64,000 nucleotides of DNA from Dysgonomonas sp. BGC7. Its GTDB lineage: Bacteria > Bacteroidota > Bacteroidia > Bacteroidales > Dysgonomonadaceae. Positions 23,378 to 33,375 of the stretch are shown one piece after another. The position numbers and the translations under genes are program-made. Under the pieces are notes generated by a model that worked only from the letters and a program-made list of their open reading frames with translations, searched no databases and was not told the DNA's origin. Within the stretch, counting starts at the first letter, position 1; each line of letters begins with the position of its first letter. Location of the stretch: contig NZ_CVRP01000002.1 of NCBI RefSeq assembly GCF_001261735.1, positions 1 to 64,000 of the forward strand, written 5' to 3'.

Positions 23378-25420
23378 TTATCTCGGTTCCGTTACTATAA
23401 ACGGTTGATAGGGTGAGAGGCTGAACGTGAAATTCCCATACGTATTCGTTCCATTATATCCGGATATTTCAGCCTTTACAGTATATTTTGAATTGGCATT
23501 ATAACTGTCTACTTTCAGAGAATAGAGATAAGTCTTGGTTTTATTCGTACCTCTAAAGTTATCGGCAAAACCACGGTGAGTATCTTCTGAAATAACTTTC
23601 CCATTTTCGAGTAACTGTACTTTTTTGATGTTCAAGAAAGATTCTCCTTCGGTATGAAATAGGCCGGCTGTAATACGTCCGTTAGCATATACCTTATTTG
23701 TCACATCCCATTCTAATATTTTATACTTGGATGAAATTTCGGCAGGAGTCCACGTTCCGGCTATATAACCTCCCGGACGGTAATAATCAATTTTCAACTC
23801 ATCGAGTCTTAACTTGGTACTCTCAATCCGTTTAGAAAATTCGTCAAAATCTTTCTCACCTTTGCTTATCCATCCTATTTCGGAAACAGCCATTAATCGT
23901 GGAAAATTTTGCACATTCATATCTTTTACTTCTTGAGGTATAGCTGTCCACATATTGGCTTGTAGTCCCAATACAAATTTTTCCTCATGTGGCTCAAGCC
24001 CTTGAGTAGGATCGTACAGGTAAATACGCTCTAAGGAATTAATATTGCCATATGCCAAGTCGGAGGTAGTACCATCGTGACGGCTTTCTTGTGTAATATC
24101 GAAATAAAGATAGCCCGTAGGCGTAGCTACTACACGATGTCCTTTACTGGCAGATTCTTTTACCGCCTTACCTCTAAGCCAGGCCATTATGGCTGTTTCT
24201 TTCGGTAGACTTTCATCCTTTAGCACATCGTTCCAGCCAATAGGAGTTTTACCTTTTTGTTTTACAATCTGAGATACCCTTGTTACAAAATAACTTTGCA
24301 GGTCAATAACGGTGGACATATTATTTTTCTGCATAAATTCTTTTATATGAGGTTCATTTTCCCATACTGTATGTCGCACTTCATCACCCCCAAAATGGAA
24401 ATATTGCCCCGGAAAAAGAGGGGCAAGTTCAGAGAATACATCATCGAGAAACGTGTATACATCTTCTTTGGTTGGATCAAGAGTATTAGGCGTAAACTGA
24501 TTACCCCAAATACCCCAGGATGCAAGGAACGGAAAAACATAATCGGGGTAAACCTTCCGATTGACCCCCAAATGTGGATAGACAATAAGTACAGGCCAGC
24601 TATGCCCCGGAACATCTATTTCGGGAACGATTGTAATATTTCGTAATGCGGCATAAGCAACAAGTTCTTTAATCTGCTGCTGTGTATAGAAACCGCTGCG
24701 TTCGGCAGGTTGATTATATTCAGCCGGAAATACCGTTGTTTTCTCACTTGTAAGCTCTGGATACTTTTTTATCTCTATACGCCAGCCTTGGTCGTCTGTC
24801 AAGTGTAAATGCAATACATTGAGTTTGTATAAAGACATTACATCTATATACTTCTTCATAACTTCGACACCGAAAAAAGTACGGCTTACGTCTTGCATGT
24901 AGCCTCTCCACGAAAACCGAGGTTGGTCAACTATATTTACTGAGGGAACAACCGCGCTCAAATAATCAACCTTTCTGTCTCGCTCAATCAGGGGCGGCAA
25001 CAGTTGACGCAATGTTTGCCCTCCATAGAGTAATCCCTCTTGAAATGGGGCCGAAATCAGTACTCTTTGTGAACTGACAGTTAGCTGATAAGCTTCTTTG
25101 TTTTCCGCTTTTGATACTTTTCGCAGAGCAAATACAATTCCCCTACGTTGCGAAGCCGGATTTTTGACTGTTTTTACTGGTAATTTATATCCGGTTGATT
25201 TTCGTAAAACTTCTGCTATAAGGTCTGCAATCTCAAAAGATTCCAGAGGACAAAAAATTTCAGTCGTTTCATCGATATGATATTCTCCTTGCCCTACGGT
25301 TATTGACTGAGGCTTTGGTATTATCGAGATCTCAGCGCTTTGTCCATATAGCTTTCCTCCAAAAAATAATGTTATGACAGAAGTTATCAATGCAATTATC
25401 TTGTAGTTTATTTTTCTCAT
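23378..25420 (-). CDS. GH20 beta-N-acetylhexosaminidase
   Basis: A 680-residue exo-hexosaminidase exported by a signal peptide (residues 1-26). An N-terminal GH20b domain (about 30-160) precedes the TIM-barrel GH20 domain (about 165-520) with the catalytic pair D346-E347 in 'FHFGGDEVRHTVW', and the conserved 'RGYMQDVSRTFF' and 'HLTDDQGWRIEI' motifs. A C-terminal beta domain follows. The enzyme removes terminal beta-linked GlcNAc or GalNAc from glycans by substrate-assisted catalysis, which fits host mucin or N-glycan degradation. It lies between the M60-like protease (33 bp) and a DUF3823 lipoprotein in the same direction. Confidence 0.93.
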   Translation of the reverse strand: MRKINYKIIALITSVITLFFGGKLYGQSAEISIIPKPQSITVGQGEYHIDETTEIFCPLESFEIADLIAEVLRKSTGYKLPVKTVKNPASQRRGIVFALRKVSKAENKEAYQLTVSSQRVLISAPFQEGLLYGGQTLRQLLPPLIERDRKVDYLSAVVPSVNIVDQPRFSWRGYMQDVSRTFFGVEVMKKYIDVMSLYKLNVLHLHLTDDQGWRIEIKKYPELTSEKTTVFPAEYNQPAERSGFYTQQQIKELVAYAALRNITIVPEIDVPGHSWPVLIVYPHLGVNRKVYPDYVFPFLASWGIWGNQFTPNTLDPTKEDVYTFLDDVFSELAPLFPGQYFHFGGDEVRHTVWENEPHIKEFMQKNNMSTVIDLQSYFVTRVSQIVKQKGKTPIGWNDVLKDESLPKETAIMAWLRGKAVKESASKGHRVVATPTGYLYFDITQESRHDGTTSDLAYGNINSLERIYLYDPTQGLEPHEEKFVLGLQANMWTAIPQEVKDMNVQNFPRLMAVSEIGWISKGEKDFDEFSKRIESTKLRLDELKIDYYRPGGYIAGTWTPAEISSKYKILEWDVTNKVYANGRITAGLFHTEGESFLNIKKVQLLENGKVISEDTHRGFADNFRGTNKTKTYLYSLKVDSYNANSKYTVKAEISGYNGTNTYGNFTFSLSPYQPFIVTEPR

Positions 25421-25487
25421 CTTTTGGTTTTAATTCGTTCTTTTTTTAATACGGGCAAGGGTATAAGCTTGCCCGTGATTTGAATAA

Positions 25488-26204
25488 TTATTCTACTTCG
25501 AAAGGCTCGGAATAGTTGTAATGTGTAGTACCTGTAACACATGCAGCAACACGTACATATACAGGTTTACCCGGATCTACTCCGCTAACTGTTACGGATA
25601 ATTCTTTATCGAGATTGTCCGCTTCCTTGTCTGCGGAAACAGATATTTCTTTAAAGTTACGGCTTCCATCAACAGTGACTACCTGTGTGTTTTTGTCCAA
25701 CAAAGGCGTATTTGCCCATACAACTCTATATGTACTTAATCTTCCGGTAGTCGGATTAGAGGACTTACTAATTATAAATTTAACAGTAATATCGTTTCCG
25801 CTGAAACTCAGATAAGCATCATTGATATTGATACGTAGAAAGGGCTCAAGATAAAATTTAATGTCCCCTGAGGTAGGAATCGATGTTCTTATTGTATCTT
25901 GATCAGTCACAAAAAATGGACCTTGAGGAACAAGCTTATAATTACCTGAAAAAATCATAGCACCTTCAAATGTCCCATCTCCTTTAATTGAAAAATAAGT
26001 AGGTTGTACGTAGCCTTCTTCATAGAGAGCTATCTTGGCTCCGCTAACGGTTTGTACAGGAATCGTTTTTTCCTGTCCGGAACCTTTAGTCGTCATATCT
26101 ATAATAGCTCCTTTCACTCCGGCATCGGGAGCATCATAATTATCCTGACTGCAACGAAGGAATAAAATGGATAGGATTATAGTTATATATATTAAATTTT
26201 TCAT
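25488..26204 (-). CDS. DUF3823 lipoprotein (PUL surface glycan-binding)
   Basis: A 238-residue lipoprotein with signal 'ILSILFLRCSQDN' (Cys18). The body matches the DUF3823 pattern: 'GVKGAIIDMTTKGSGQEKTI', 'KIALYEEGYVQPTYFSIKGD', then a second beta domain from about residue 135. Proteins of this family regularly follow susD in host-glycan loci and take the place of SusE/SusF as outer-surface glycan-binding proteins. The gene begins 14 bp after the susD stop. Its two-domain fibronectin/Ig-like layout and lack of catalytic motifs fit a binding role. Confidence 0.85.
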   Translation of the reverse strand: MKNLIYITIILSILFLRCSQDNYDAPDAGVKGAIIDMTTKGSGQEKTIPVQTVSGAKIALYEEGYVQPTYFSIKGDGTFEGAMIFSGNYKLVPQGPFFVTDQDTIRTSIPTSGDIKFYLEPFLRININDAYLSFSGNDITVKFIISKSSNPTTGRLSTYRVVWANTPLLDKNTQVVTVDGSRNFKEISVSADKEADNLDKELSVTVSGVDPGKPVYVRVAACVTGTTHYNYSEPFEVE

Positions 26205-26217
26205 AATGTATCAATTA

Positions 26218-28047
26218 TTAATAACCCGGATTTGGAATAATGGTAGGATTAGACGATATAACCTGATCATCTATCTTATTATAGTACAACTTCGAACTAA
26301 ATACACGCGGTATTTTTAATGCGGCTTCACGTTTGAAAATGACTTTATATTTAGATATTGGTTGTCCTTCAATAAGATCAGAAGATTGAACCAATAGATA
26401 AGGAAATAACCCCTTAAATTGGTGATTGTTGATTTTATCCTCCATCTTACGCCAACGGATTAAATCCCACCAGCGTCGATTTTCAAAAGCCAACTCAGTC
26501 TGCCTTTCTTTTCTTACCAGTTCAAGATTTATACTCGTCAGCCTTTTTACTCCTGCCCTATCGCGGATCTTATTCACATAGTCTAAAGCCTTATCTGTAT
26601 CTTGATTCAATTCTACGGCAGCTTCTGCATAATTGAGATAAATCTCGGCAAACCGGTAAACGATATAATTTTGGGTGGATTTTCCAGAATCTATTTTACC
26701 TCCGGGATTCATATATTTTTTTAAATAGAACCCGGTTTTTGTAGGGTCGCCTGTAGGAATTATTCCATCTTTTCCGCCAATGGCTGTAGTTGTATTTTTA
26801 TACTTACTTGTCAGATCGGCAGCTAATGTAGGGGCATTGGTACTTATTCCTTCAATAATTCCTCTCCTCACATCTATAAAATCTCCTTGCCAAGATCCGA
26901 ACGGAACCAGAACAGAGGCCATAAGGCGAGGATCCTTATCTTTGAACAAGTCGTACGGATTATCAAACTCTATTGGTTTACCATTTGAGTCACTCACCTT
27001 CAATGTTCCTTCGGAGCCATCAATGTAATCAAAGGCTTCTACAAGTTCTAGAGTAGGGTTAGTAGCACAACCGTAATCGACCTTGAATGATTGAGGTGCG
27101 TTGAAATAATCGAAGCTGTGCGCTTTATCTACCGTGTAGGCTTTTACAAAAATGAGTTCTTCATGCCATACTTTGTCTAAAAACAGATTCTGAAAATTAG
27201 CTTCCTTATCCGCATCCTTTTCGTAAAGTTTAAAGTCTGTATTCTTTATTATTTCTTCAGAAGCTTTTTTCGATTCATTAAAGAAGAAATCCGCATCGGC
27301 ACTTTGTATTCCACACAATCCGTTCATGCCGGCATCGTAAACTCCGTATTTTGCAATGCATGCAGCATGTAACATGGACTGTGATTTCAGAGCTAACGCC
27401 GCGTATTTAGTTGCACGGTACAGGTTCTCGGCATTCGGCTGTTTTGCGGCATCCGGTAATCCCACAATTGCGGCATTCAAATCTTCGAGAATGAATAGAT
27501 ATGTGTCCTTTTCGGTACTGCGAGGTACTCTTAGCGTTGTAGGATCAGGATTAAATTCCTGAGGCTCCTTTATTATAGGTACACCTCCATATCTGCGTGC
27601 GAGTGTGAAATAATAAAATGCCCTGATAAATTTTGCTTCAGCTAGATATAGTTCTTTCTCTTCAGCTCTTAGATTTCCGTTTGGTACTTTCTTTATCATG
27701 TCATTCACATCCCTGATTTCAAAATACCCTTTATTCGTATTCCACCAAGAAGTGAGGTTATTTGGGAAAAACTGATCGTTTGTACTTCCCCATGTATAGC
27801 TGCGTATGGCTTCATCTGTCCATGTGGATGGATATGCAGCTTGGGCACTCATTTCATATTCAAAACTTTCTACTTCCATTCCGGAGTATAAACGTGCCAG
27901 ATATGCTTTAATACTTGCCGGATCGCTCCACAGCTTGTCTTCATCTATTGTATCTCTGGGATTTGTATCCAAGAAGTCGCTGCATCCCGAAAACAGAGTG
28001 ATAAAAGCAAATAATACTATAGCTATATGATTTTTTATCTTATTCAT
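26218..28047 (-). CDS. susD: SusD/RagB-family outer-membrane lipoprotein
   Basis: A 609-residue SusD homolog, lipoprotein by 'FITLFSGCSDFLDTNPRDTI' (Cys22). The family hallmarks are present: the TPR-like helical N-terminal half ('AEAKFIRAFYYFTLARRYGG', 'VPIIKEP'), 'ERQTELAFENRRWWDLIRW' near the C-terminus, and the final 'NPTIIPNPGY'. It forms a lid on the SusC channel and delivers glycans to it. The start is 11 bp after the SusC stop, and the DUF3823 gene follows closely, as in typical PULs. Substrate cannot be read from the sequence; neighbours suggest host O-glycans. Confidence 0.93.
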   Translation of the reverse strand: MNKIKNHIAIVLFAFITLFSGCSDFLDTNPRDTIDEDKLWSDPASIKAYLARLYSGMEVESFEYEMSAQAAYPSTWTDEAIRSYTWGSTNDQFFPNNLTSWWNTNKGYFEIRDVNDMIKKVPNGNLRAEEKELYLAEAKFIRAFYYFTLARRYGGVPIIKEPQEFNPDPTTLRVPRSTEKDTYLFILEDLNAAIVGLPDAAKQPNAENLYRATKYAALALKSQSMLHAACIAKYGVYDAGMNGLCGIQSADADFFFNESKKASEEIIKNTDFKLYEKDADKEANFQNLFLDKVWHEELIFVKAYTVDKAHSFDYFNAPQSFKVDYGCATNPTLELVEAFDYIDGSEGTLKVSDSNGKPIEFDNPYDLFKDKDPRLMASVLVPFGSWQGDFIDVRRGIIEGISTNAPTLAADLTSKYKNTTTAIGGKDGIIPTGDPTKTGFYLKKYMNPGGKIDSGKSTQNYIVYRFAEIYLNYAEAAVELNQDTDKALDYVNKIRDRAGVKRLTSINLELVRKERQTELAFENRRWWDLIRWRKMEDKINNHQFKGLFPYLLVQSSDLIEGQPISKYKVIFKREAALKIPRVFSSKLYYNKIDDQVISSNPTIIPNPGY

Positions 28048-28058
28048 AATTATTTGGA

Positions 28059-31000
28059 TTAAAACGTTAGATTAAACCCTACATTATACGATTTTTGCTG
28101 AGGATAGTAAAAACCACGACTCCCCTGGGATGCCTCCGGATCGAATATGTCCAGCTTAGTGAATGTGAGTATGTTATATGCTGTTGCGTAAAAACGTAAC
28201 GATTCCAGCTTAAATTGCGTAAGGAGTTTCTTGGGTACGGTATATCCTATCTGTACGTTCTTCAAACGAAGATAGGTCGCATCTTGAAGCCAGAAGTCAG
28301 AAACCCTTCTGTTACTTTCTTTTCCTCCGGCGTAGGTTGATGGGTATTTTCCGGGTATCCATCGGCTTTGAGGATCAAATAGATCTTCCCGATGCCACCT
28401 ATCGTAGAATACCTCGAGAGAACTAGCGCCATTGAAAAAGGGAACCTGTGCTTCACTATCGAAGTAAGCGTCGAAATTTGCTGCACCTTGTAGAAGAATT
28501 GATACATCAAAATTCTTATACTCAACAGTCAAATCCATACCGAACATTATTTCCGGTGTATTATTACGCCCGATAATAGCCTGATCGTTGTCATCAATAA
28601 CACCATCGCCGTTTAAGTCCATATATTTAATGTCTCCCGGAGAAAGGCTATTGTTCCCATTATTATCCTGAATGGCCCAATTCGCTATTTCTTCGTATGA
28701 TTGGAATTGTCCCGCCGACTTATAACCGAAACGTTTATTCATCCAGCGATACATATCATTTACACGCCAGTTGTTATATGAATTAGTCGCATCTGCTTGT
28801 TCCAGATATTCATATTTTGCACGAGTAAAAGACATATTGCCGCCGACACTGTAAAAGAGTCCGTTTTTCAATCGGTTCTGATGTTTAAGCATTATTTCAA
28901 ATCCACGATGAGAATCGCTATTAAGATTCTCCTGAGGCATTTTTTGCCCAAACTCTAAAGGAAGAGATGTTAGGCGGGTAGCTCTTTTTCCATCACGGCG
29001 ACGATAGAAAAAGTCTATTTCTCCTGTTAATTTATTATTGAATAGACCAAAATCGAGACCAATGTTGGATGTTTTAGATATCATCCATGTCAACTGATCG
29101 TTAGGAATACCCAATGACGAAGCTGTAGGATAGATGAATTCGCTCTCCCCTCCATAAGATCCGAAGATATACCCCGGAATAGTATTCCCTTTAATATCTT
29201 TGCCCGGAGTTTGATAACCTGTACGATCCGAATAAGGTTCCATAGAGGCATCATCACCCAAGCGTGATGTCGATGCACGAAGTTTCAGATTGGAAATAAC
29301 TGATGAGTATGGCTTCATGAAATTTTCTTCGGTAAGCCTCCATCCTACAGATGCGCCAGGGAAGAAGCCCCAACGTTTCACTTTTGGATAGGTGCTGGAT
29401 GCATCGTATCTAAAGCTTAGCTCAAGCAGATACCTGTTATCAAAAGCATAATTAATACGTCCAACATGTCCGATTGAGTTTTTGTCACTTCCGCTACCTT
29501 CATTCTTTTGTCCGGTTGCGAGACCTAAATTCAGCTCTTCCATATTGAAAAGAAAGTCTCTGCTGCCCCTGACATAATTACTCCATGTCTTAGTATATTC
29601 TCCGACATAAAGAGCCGCGACATCGTGACGTCCAAATTTATTTTTATATTCGAGGGTTGTTTGCCCTATTGAGGTACTTCCCGCCGACATATTTTCATAC
29701 AAATATTGCGGAGGAATCCCTGCATTGGCATTTATTACTTTATCTGTTGACTTATCATACTTGAATAAATCATAATATCTTCTTAATTTTTTATCCCAAG
29801 TGTTATAGGTTCTGTAATAAAAACTTGCTTTGGCGGTCAGACCTTTAAGGAAGGGTGCATCGTACTGAATTTCTCCTTTACCTTCAAATACTTTGGTCTC
29901 TTGTTTATTATATCCACTCAAGTCTTTATTGGTCAACACAGCAGGATTTTGCTGAGTAAGATTAGTTACTGCAGGATAATTTTTATCTCCATTCACGTAA
30001 GGGCTGTACATTGGATGATTTCTCAACAATCCCCCCATCACAAAGGAAAGACTTTCATAAGGAGATTCTCGATCTTCTTTTCTTCCCGATAGATTGATCC
30101 GGGCTGTCAGATTACTAGCAAGTTTGGCATCAACATTGGTTCTGAAGTTATAACGTTTAAAGCTTGTGTCTCCTGATTTGTATAATCCTCCCTGATTGAG
30201 GAAGCCTAACGATGTGAAATAATTGATTCTTTCGCTTCCCCCACGAACATTCATATTGTATTGTTGTTGTGGTGCAAAGTCACGTATAACTTCCTTATAC
30301 CAATCGGTATTCGGATAATCAATACCTCCGGTTCTCCAGTTTTCGAGTTCTTCTCTTGTTATATTTGGTTTCCCTGTACGGTTTATTTCCGATTCAAGCA
30401 TCATTTCCTGATATTGTACCGAATTTACTGCCTTAGGAAACTTTGTTGGCTGTTGCCATCCAAAATTCGATGAAAAAGAGAATTTCGGTCTGTCGAGTGT
30501 ACCTCTTTTAGTTGTAACAATAATCACTCCATTGGATGCTCTGATACCGTACACAGCTGCGGCTGCGTCTTTAAGGATAGAGATACTTTCTATTTCATTC
30601 GGATCAAGTTGCTGGAAATTAGCAGGTACTCCATCCACAATAATAAGGGCACTACCAAAACCACGAATATCAATAGTTCCCGGTGCTGTTCCCGGTGCAC
30701 CACCCCGGTCGACAATACGTAAGCCCGGCAGACGTCCGGTCAGAGCATTTGCGGCATCAGAAACAGGAGATTTCACTATTTCTTTAGCGTCAACAGTAGC
30801 AATAGCTCCGGTTATAGACTTTCGTTGCTGAACACCATATCCGACAACTACAACTTCTTCTAGCTCTGTATTTTCTCTAAGACTGGCATTTATTGGAGTT
30901 TTATTATCCACCTTTGTTTCCATAGACTCATAACCTACTAATGATACGACTAGTATATCACCTGGAGATGCATCTATTTCGAATTTTCCATCTATATCCG

Positions 31001-31439
31001 TTTGAACTCCTTGTTTGGTCTTCTTGTTGACAATTACTGCACCGGGAAGAGGCTCTCCTTGGATATCTGTTACTGTACCTTTGACAGGAGCAACCGACTG
31101 CGATGTGGCCGAGGGTTTCGATTGTGAGTTTTCCGGTTTGTCATATTGCAACAATATTTGCTTTTCCGGTTTTACTTGATAATAAATCCCAGTTCCTGAA
31201 AAGATCTGCTTTAGAGTCTCATTTATCGAAGCGTTGTTAATACTAACAGATTTATTAGTATTAATACCCGGCAGATCATTATTGTAAAAGAAACTATATC
31301 CTGATTCTTTCTCGATCATACGAATAATCTCACTGATTGGCTTATTTTTTGCCTGTATCGTAATCTGTGCTTTAAGATTAAATGCACAAATTGAGCATAA
31401 TAAGGCAAGAAAAAGTGTCAAAACTTTTCTTTTTCTCAT
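28059..31439 (-). CDS. susC: SusC/RagA TonB-dependent transporter with STN domain
   Basis: A 1126-residue outer-membrane receptor. Signal peptide 1-24; secretin/TonB N-terminal (STN) domain about 25-95 ('ISEIIRMIEKESGYSFFYN'); carboxypeptidase-regulatory-like domain about 118-195 ('GTVTDIQGEPLPGAVIVN'); TonB box-like 'EEVVVVGYG'; plug ('ALTGRLPGLRIVDRGGAPG'); barrel to the terminal 'YNVGFNLTF'. The STN domain marks receptors that signal to a FecR anti-sigma factor when substrate binds, and exactly such a gene lies upstream. It imports oligosaccharides with the adjacent SusD. Length is usual for this subclass. Confidence 0.95.
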   Translation of the reverse strand: MRKRKVLTLFLALLCSICAFNLKAQITIQAKNKPISEIIRMIEKESGYSFFYNNDLPGINTNKSVSINNASINETLKQIFSGTGIYYQVKPEKQILLQYDKPENSQSKPSATSQSVAPVKGTVTDIQGEPLPGAVIVNKKTKQGVQTDIDGKFEIDASPGDILVVSLVGYESMETKVDNKTPINASLRENTELEEVVVVGYGVQQRKSITGAIATVDAKEIVKSPVSDAANALTGRLPGLRIVDRGGAPGTAPGTIDIRGFGSALIIVDGVPANFQQLDPNEIESISILKDAAAAVYGIRASNGVIIVTTKRGTLDRPKFSFSSNFGWQQPTKFPKAVNSVQYQEMMLESEINRTGKPNITREELENWRTGGIDYPNTDWYKEVIRDFAPQQQYNMNVRGGSERINYFTSLGFLNQGGLYKSGDTSFKRYNFRTNVDAKLASNLTARINLSGRKEDRESPYESLSFVMGGLLRNHPMYSPYVNGDKNYPAVTNLTQQNPAVLTNKDLSGYNKQETKVFEGKGEIQYDAPFLKGLTAKASFYYRTYNTWDKKLRRYYDLFKYDKSTDKVINANAGIPPQYLYENMSAGSTSIGQTTLEYKNKFGRHDVAALYVGEYTKTWSNYVRGSRDFLFNMEELNLGLATGQKNEGSGSDKNSIGHVGRINYAFDNRYLLELSFRYDASSTYPKVKRWGFFPGASVGWRLTEENFMKPYSSVISNLKLRASTSRLGDDASMEPYSDRTGYQTPGKDIKGNTIPGYIFGSYGGESEFIYPTASSLGIPNDQLTWMISKTSNIGLDFGLFNNKLTGEIDFFYRRRDGKRATRLTSLPLEFGQKMPQENLNSDSHRGFEIMLKHQNRLKNGLFYSVGGNMSFTRAKYEYLEQADATNSYNNWRVNDMYRWMNKRFGYKSAGQFQSYEEIANWAIQDNNGNNSLSPGDIKYMDLNGDGVIDDNDQAIIGRNNTPEIMFGMDLTVEYKNFDVSILLQGAANFDAYFDSEAQVPFFNGASSLEVFYDRWHREDLFDPQSRWIPGKYPSTYAGGKESNRRVSDFWLQDATYLRLKNVQIGYTVPKKLLTQFKLESLRFYATAYNILTFTKLDIFDPEASQGSRGFYYPQQKSYNVGFNLTF

Positions 31440-31663
31440 AGTGATTTAAGTAAATATGAATTGATTTGATTAATTTTGGAATCTTCTATGTGTATAACAA
31501 TACCATTTCCTTTAAGATCATCAAATCAAAAGGAATTTATGCTTGTCGCACATTAAGATTTTTCTTTTATTGTACGGGCTTAACTTTGGCGAGGGAAGCC
31601 TGTACTTTTTTTATTATTCATGTTTCTGTCATAAGTTTAAATTTTAGGTTAATATTTCCGGGT

Positions 31664-32722
31664 TTAATTATATATAAGAATAGTATCGCCTGATACCCTC
31701 TTGTATTTCAGCCTATGACGACTCGTCGTACTTAAAACTTCCAATACATTTTCGAGACTGCTATTTTTTATGAGTCCTGTAAATTGTTCCTTTTTCAGAA
31801 TTTCTTTACTGAAAATAAAGTTCACATCATACATCCGGTGCAACATCATACAAATATTGTGGAGTTCTTCTCCATAAAAATCCAACTCATTGTTCAGCCA
31901 CAACAAACTACTTGAGTTTGGACTAATTATATCTTTATGCATCTTACTTGTAACTAAATCATAGTGAAGTCTTTCATTAGGATCTAAGAGAAGTTCATTT
32001 GACAGGTTACTTACCTTCACCTTTCCTTCGACCAAAACAACAGCCACCATGCTATCAGAATCATATGATCTCACATTAAAGGTTGTACCTAAGGCTTCAA
32101 CCTTTAAATCTTTGGATTGCACAACAAATGGTTTTTGCTTATTATGTGCTATTTTAAAATATGCTTCGCCTTCCAATTTCACTTTTCGGTCTACTTTGTT
32201 ATAGTTCTTATTATATGTCAATGATGATGATGAGTTTAAAAAAACTTTTGTCCCATCGGGTAAATCAACTTCGGCTTTTTGTCCGTTATTAACTCTAAAG
32301 ATAACCTCTTCGGATTCGCTAATAGCAGCCTCATGATTTATGCCGGCATGAAATGCAAATACGCATAAAATAACAGATGCAGCGACCGAAACGGCAATAT
32401 AAATCCAACGGAATCTATTTTCTGATTTCTTCGTGGTTTTATATAATGTACTCTCTACTTCCGGAGTCCAATTAATCTGACCTCGGATTTCCTCGAACAT
32501 CTGGTTTCTGGTATCTTTATCCATATCGAAAGAAGATCGCTGCCATATATCTTGTAAAGTTCCGGGTCGAGTATTCTCATCCAAAACCTCATTCTTATTG
32601 TTCATATTTGATTCGGATTTATCCTTTTCATCATTAAGATGGATTTTACCCTTACAATTTTTGTTCTTTTCCATGTTATCTATATTGAATATCTTTGAGA
32701 AAGTTTTTCCCTTACAACCCAT
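31664..32722 (-). CDS. FecR-family anti-sigma factor
   Basis: A 352-residue inner-membrane regulator: an N-terminal cytoplasmic part of about 120 residues ending at one membrane helix ('WIYIAVSVAASVILCVFAFH', about 118-137), then the periplasmic FecR domain ('VDLPDGTKVFLNSSSSLTYN', 'EAYFKIAHNKQKPFVVQSKD') and a C-terminal DUF4974/STN-like region ('FTGLIKNSSLENVLEVLSTT'). It holds the ECF sigma factor until the SusC STN domain reports substrate. It lies 33 bp after the sigma gene. The start is uncertain: several in-frame ATGs lie in the first 40 codons. Confidence 0.9.
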   Translation of the reverse strand: MGCKGKTFSKIFNIDNMEKNKNCKGKIHLNDEKDKSESNMNNKNEVLDENTRPGTLQDIWQRSSFDMDKDTRNQMFEEIRGQINWTPEVESTLYKTTKKSENRFRWIYIAVSVAASVILCVFAFHAGINHEAAISESEEVIFRVNNGQKAEVDLPDGTKVFLNSSSSLTYNKNYNKVDRKVKLEGEAYFKIAHNKQKPFVVQSKDLKVEALGTTFNVRSYDSDSMVAVVLVEGKVKVSNLSNELLLDPNERLHYDLVTSKMHKDIISPNSSSLLWLNNELDFYGEELHNICMMLHRMYDVNFIFSKEILKKEQFTGLIKNSSLENVLEVLSTTSRHRLKYKRVSGDTILIYN

Positions 32723-32755
32723 TCATTTATTTAACCATTATTAACCCTTGTCTGA

Positions 32756-33325
32756 CTAATTGATAACCTCAATGAGTTTGCTTTTTAGATATTTAATAGT
32801 TCGGTGTATTTGGGTTTCGACTGTTTTTTCAGAAATGTTTAATTTTACAGCAATCTCTTTGTTGGTTAGGTGACTATTTCTTCTCATAAGAAATATCTCT
32901 TTTCTGGCAGGCGGCAAATCGTTTAATAATTTCTCTATTTGTACATTTAGTATTTCATTATCTATCTTACGGATAGTTTCATCTTTTGATGATATTTCAT
33001 AATCATTTAGATTCGTTATTAACATTACCCTCAATTGACGTTCAGACTCTTTATAGACTTCATTCTTTGCAATCTGAAATAAATATCCGGAGAAACTTCC
33101 TGTATCGCTATCTATATGCTCCCTGAACTCCCATATTCTCAAAAAAGAGTGCTGGGTAATATCTTTCGCTATTACAGCATCATTTAATAAGGTATTAACA
33201 AAATTGTACAGTTTTCCACTATATTTATAGTATAGGGTTTCAAATGCCTGATGACTCCCTGATTTAAGCTGACAGATCAAATATTCTTCTATATCTTTTG
33301 ATTTTTGTTCTGCTTTCATGCCCAT
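32756..33325 (-). CDS. ECF RNA polymerase sigma factor (PUL regulator)
   Basis: A 189-residue ECF sigma-70 factor of the Bacteroides expansion type. Region 2 spans about 15-85 ('FETLYYKYSGKLYNFVNTLL', 'DITQHSFLRIWEFREHID') and region 4 about 125-185 ('LPPARKEIFLMRRNSHLTNK', 'EIAVKLNISEKTVETQIHRT'). It is expected to activate the downstream SusC operon when released by FecR. It is the first gene of the minus-strand unit; a good TAnnTTTG promoter lies just upstream. A second ATG two codons in (MKAEQ) is possible. Confidence 0.93.
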   Translation of the reverse strand: MGMKAEQKSKDIEEYLICQLKSGSHQAFETLYYKYSGKLYNFVNTLLNDAVIAKDITQHSFLRIWEFREHIDSDTGSFSGYLFQIAKNEVYKESERQLRVMLITNLNDYEISSKDETIRKIDNEILNVQIEKLLNDLPPARKEIFLMRRNSHLTNKEIAVKLNISEKTVETQIHRTIKYLKSKLIEVIN

Positions 33326-33345
33326 TATTTATATTTTTCAATTAC

Positions 33346-33375
33346 CAAAAGTAATTATTTTAGTAATATCCAACT
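33346..33375 (-). promoter_or_regulatory. Promoter of the ECF sigma gene
   Basis: On the minus strand AGTTG (33375-33371) and TACTTTTG (33353-33346) lie 17 nt apart and match the Bacteroidetes TTTG/TAnnTTTG promoter. The -7 element ends about 20 bp before the sigma start codon, so the leader would be short. Confidence 0.6.
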
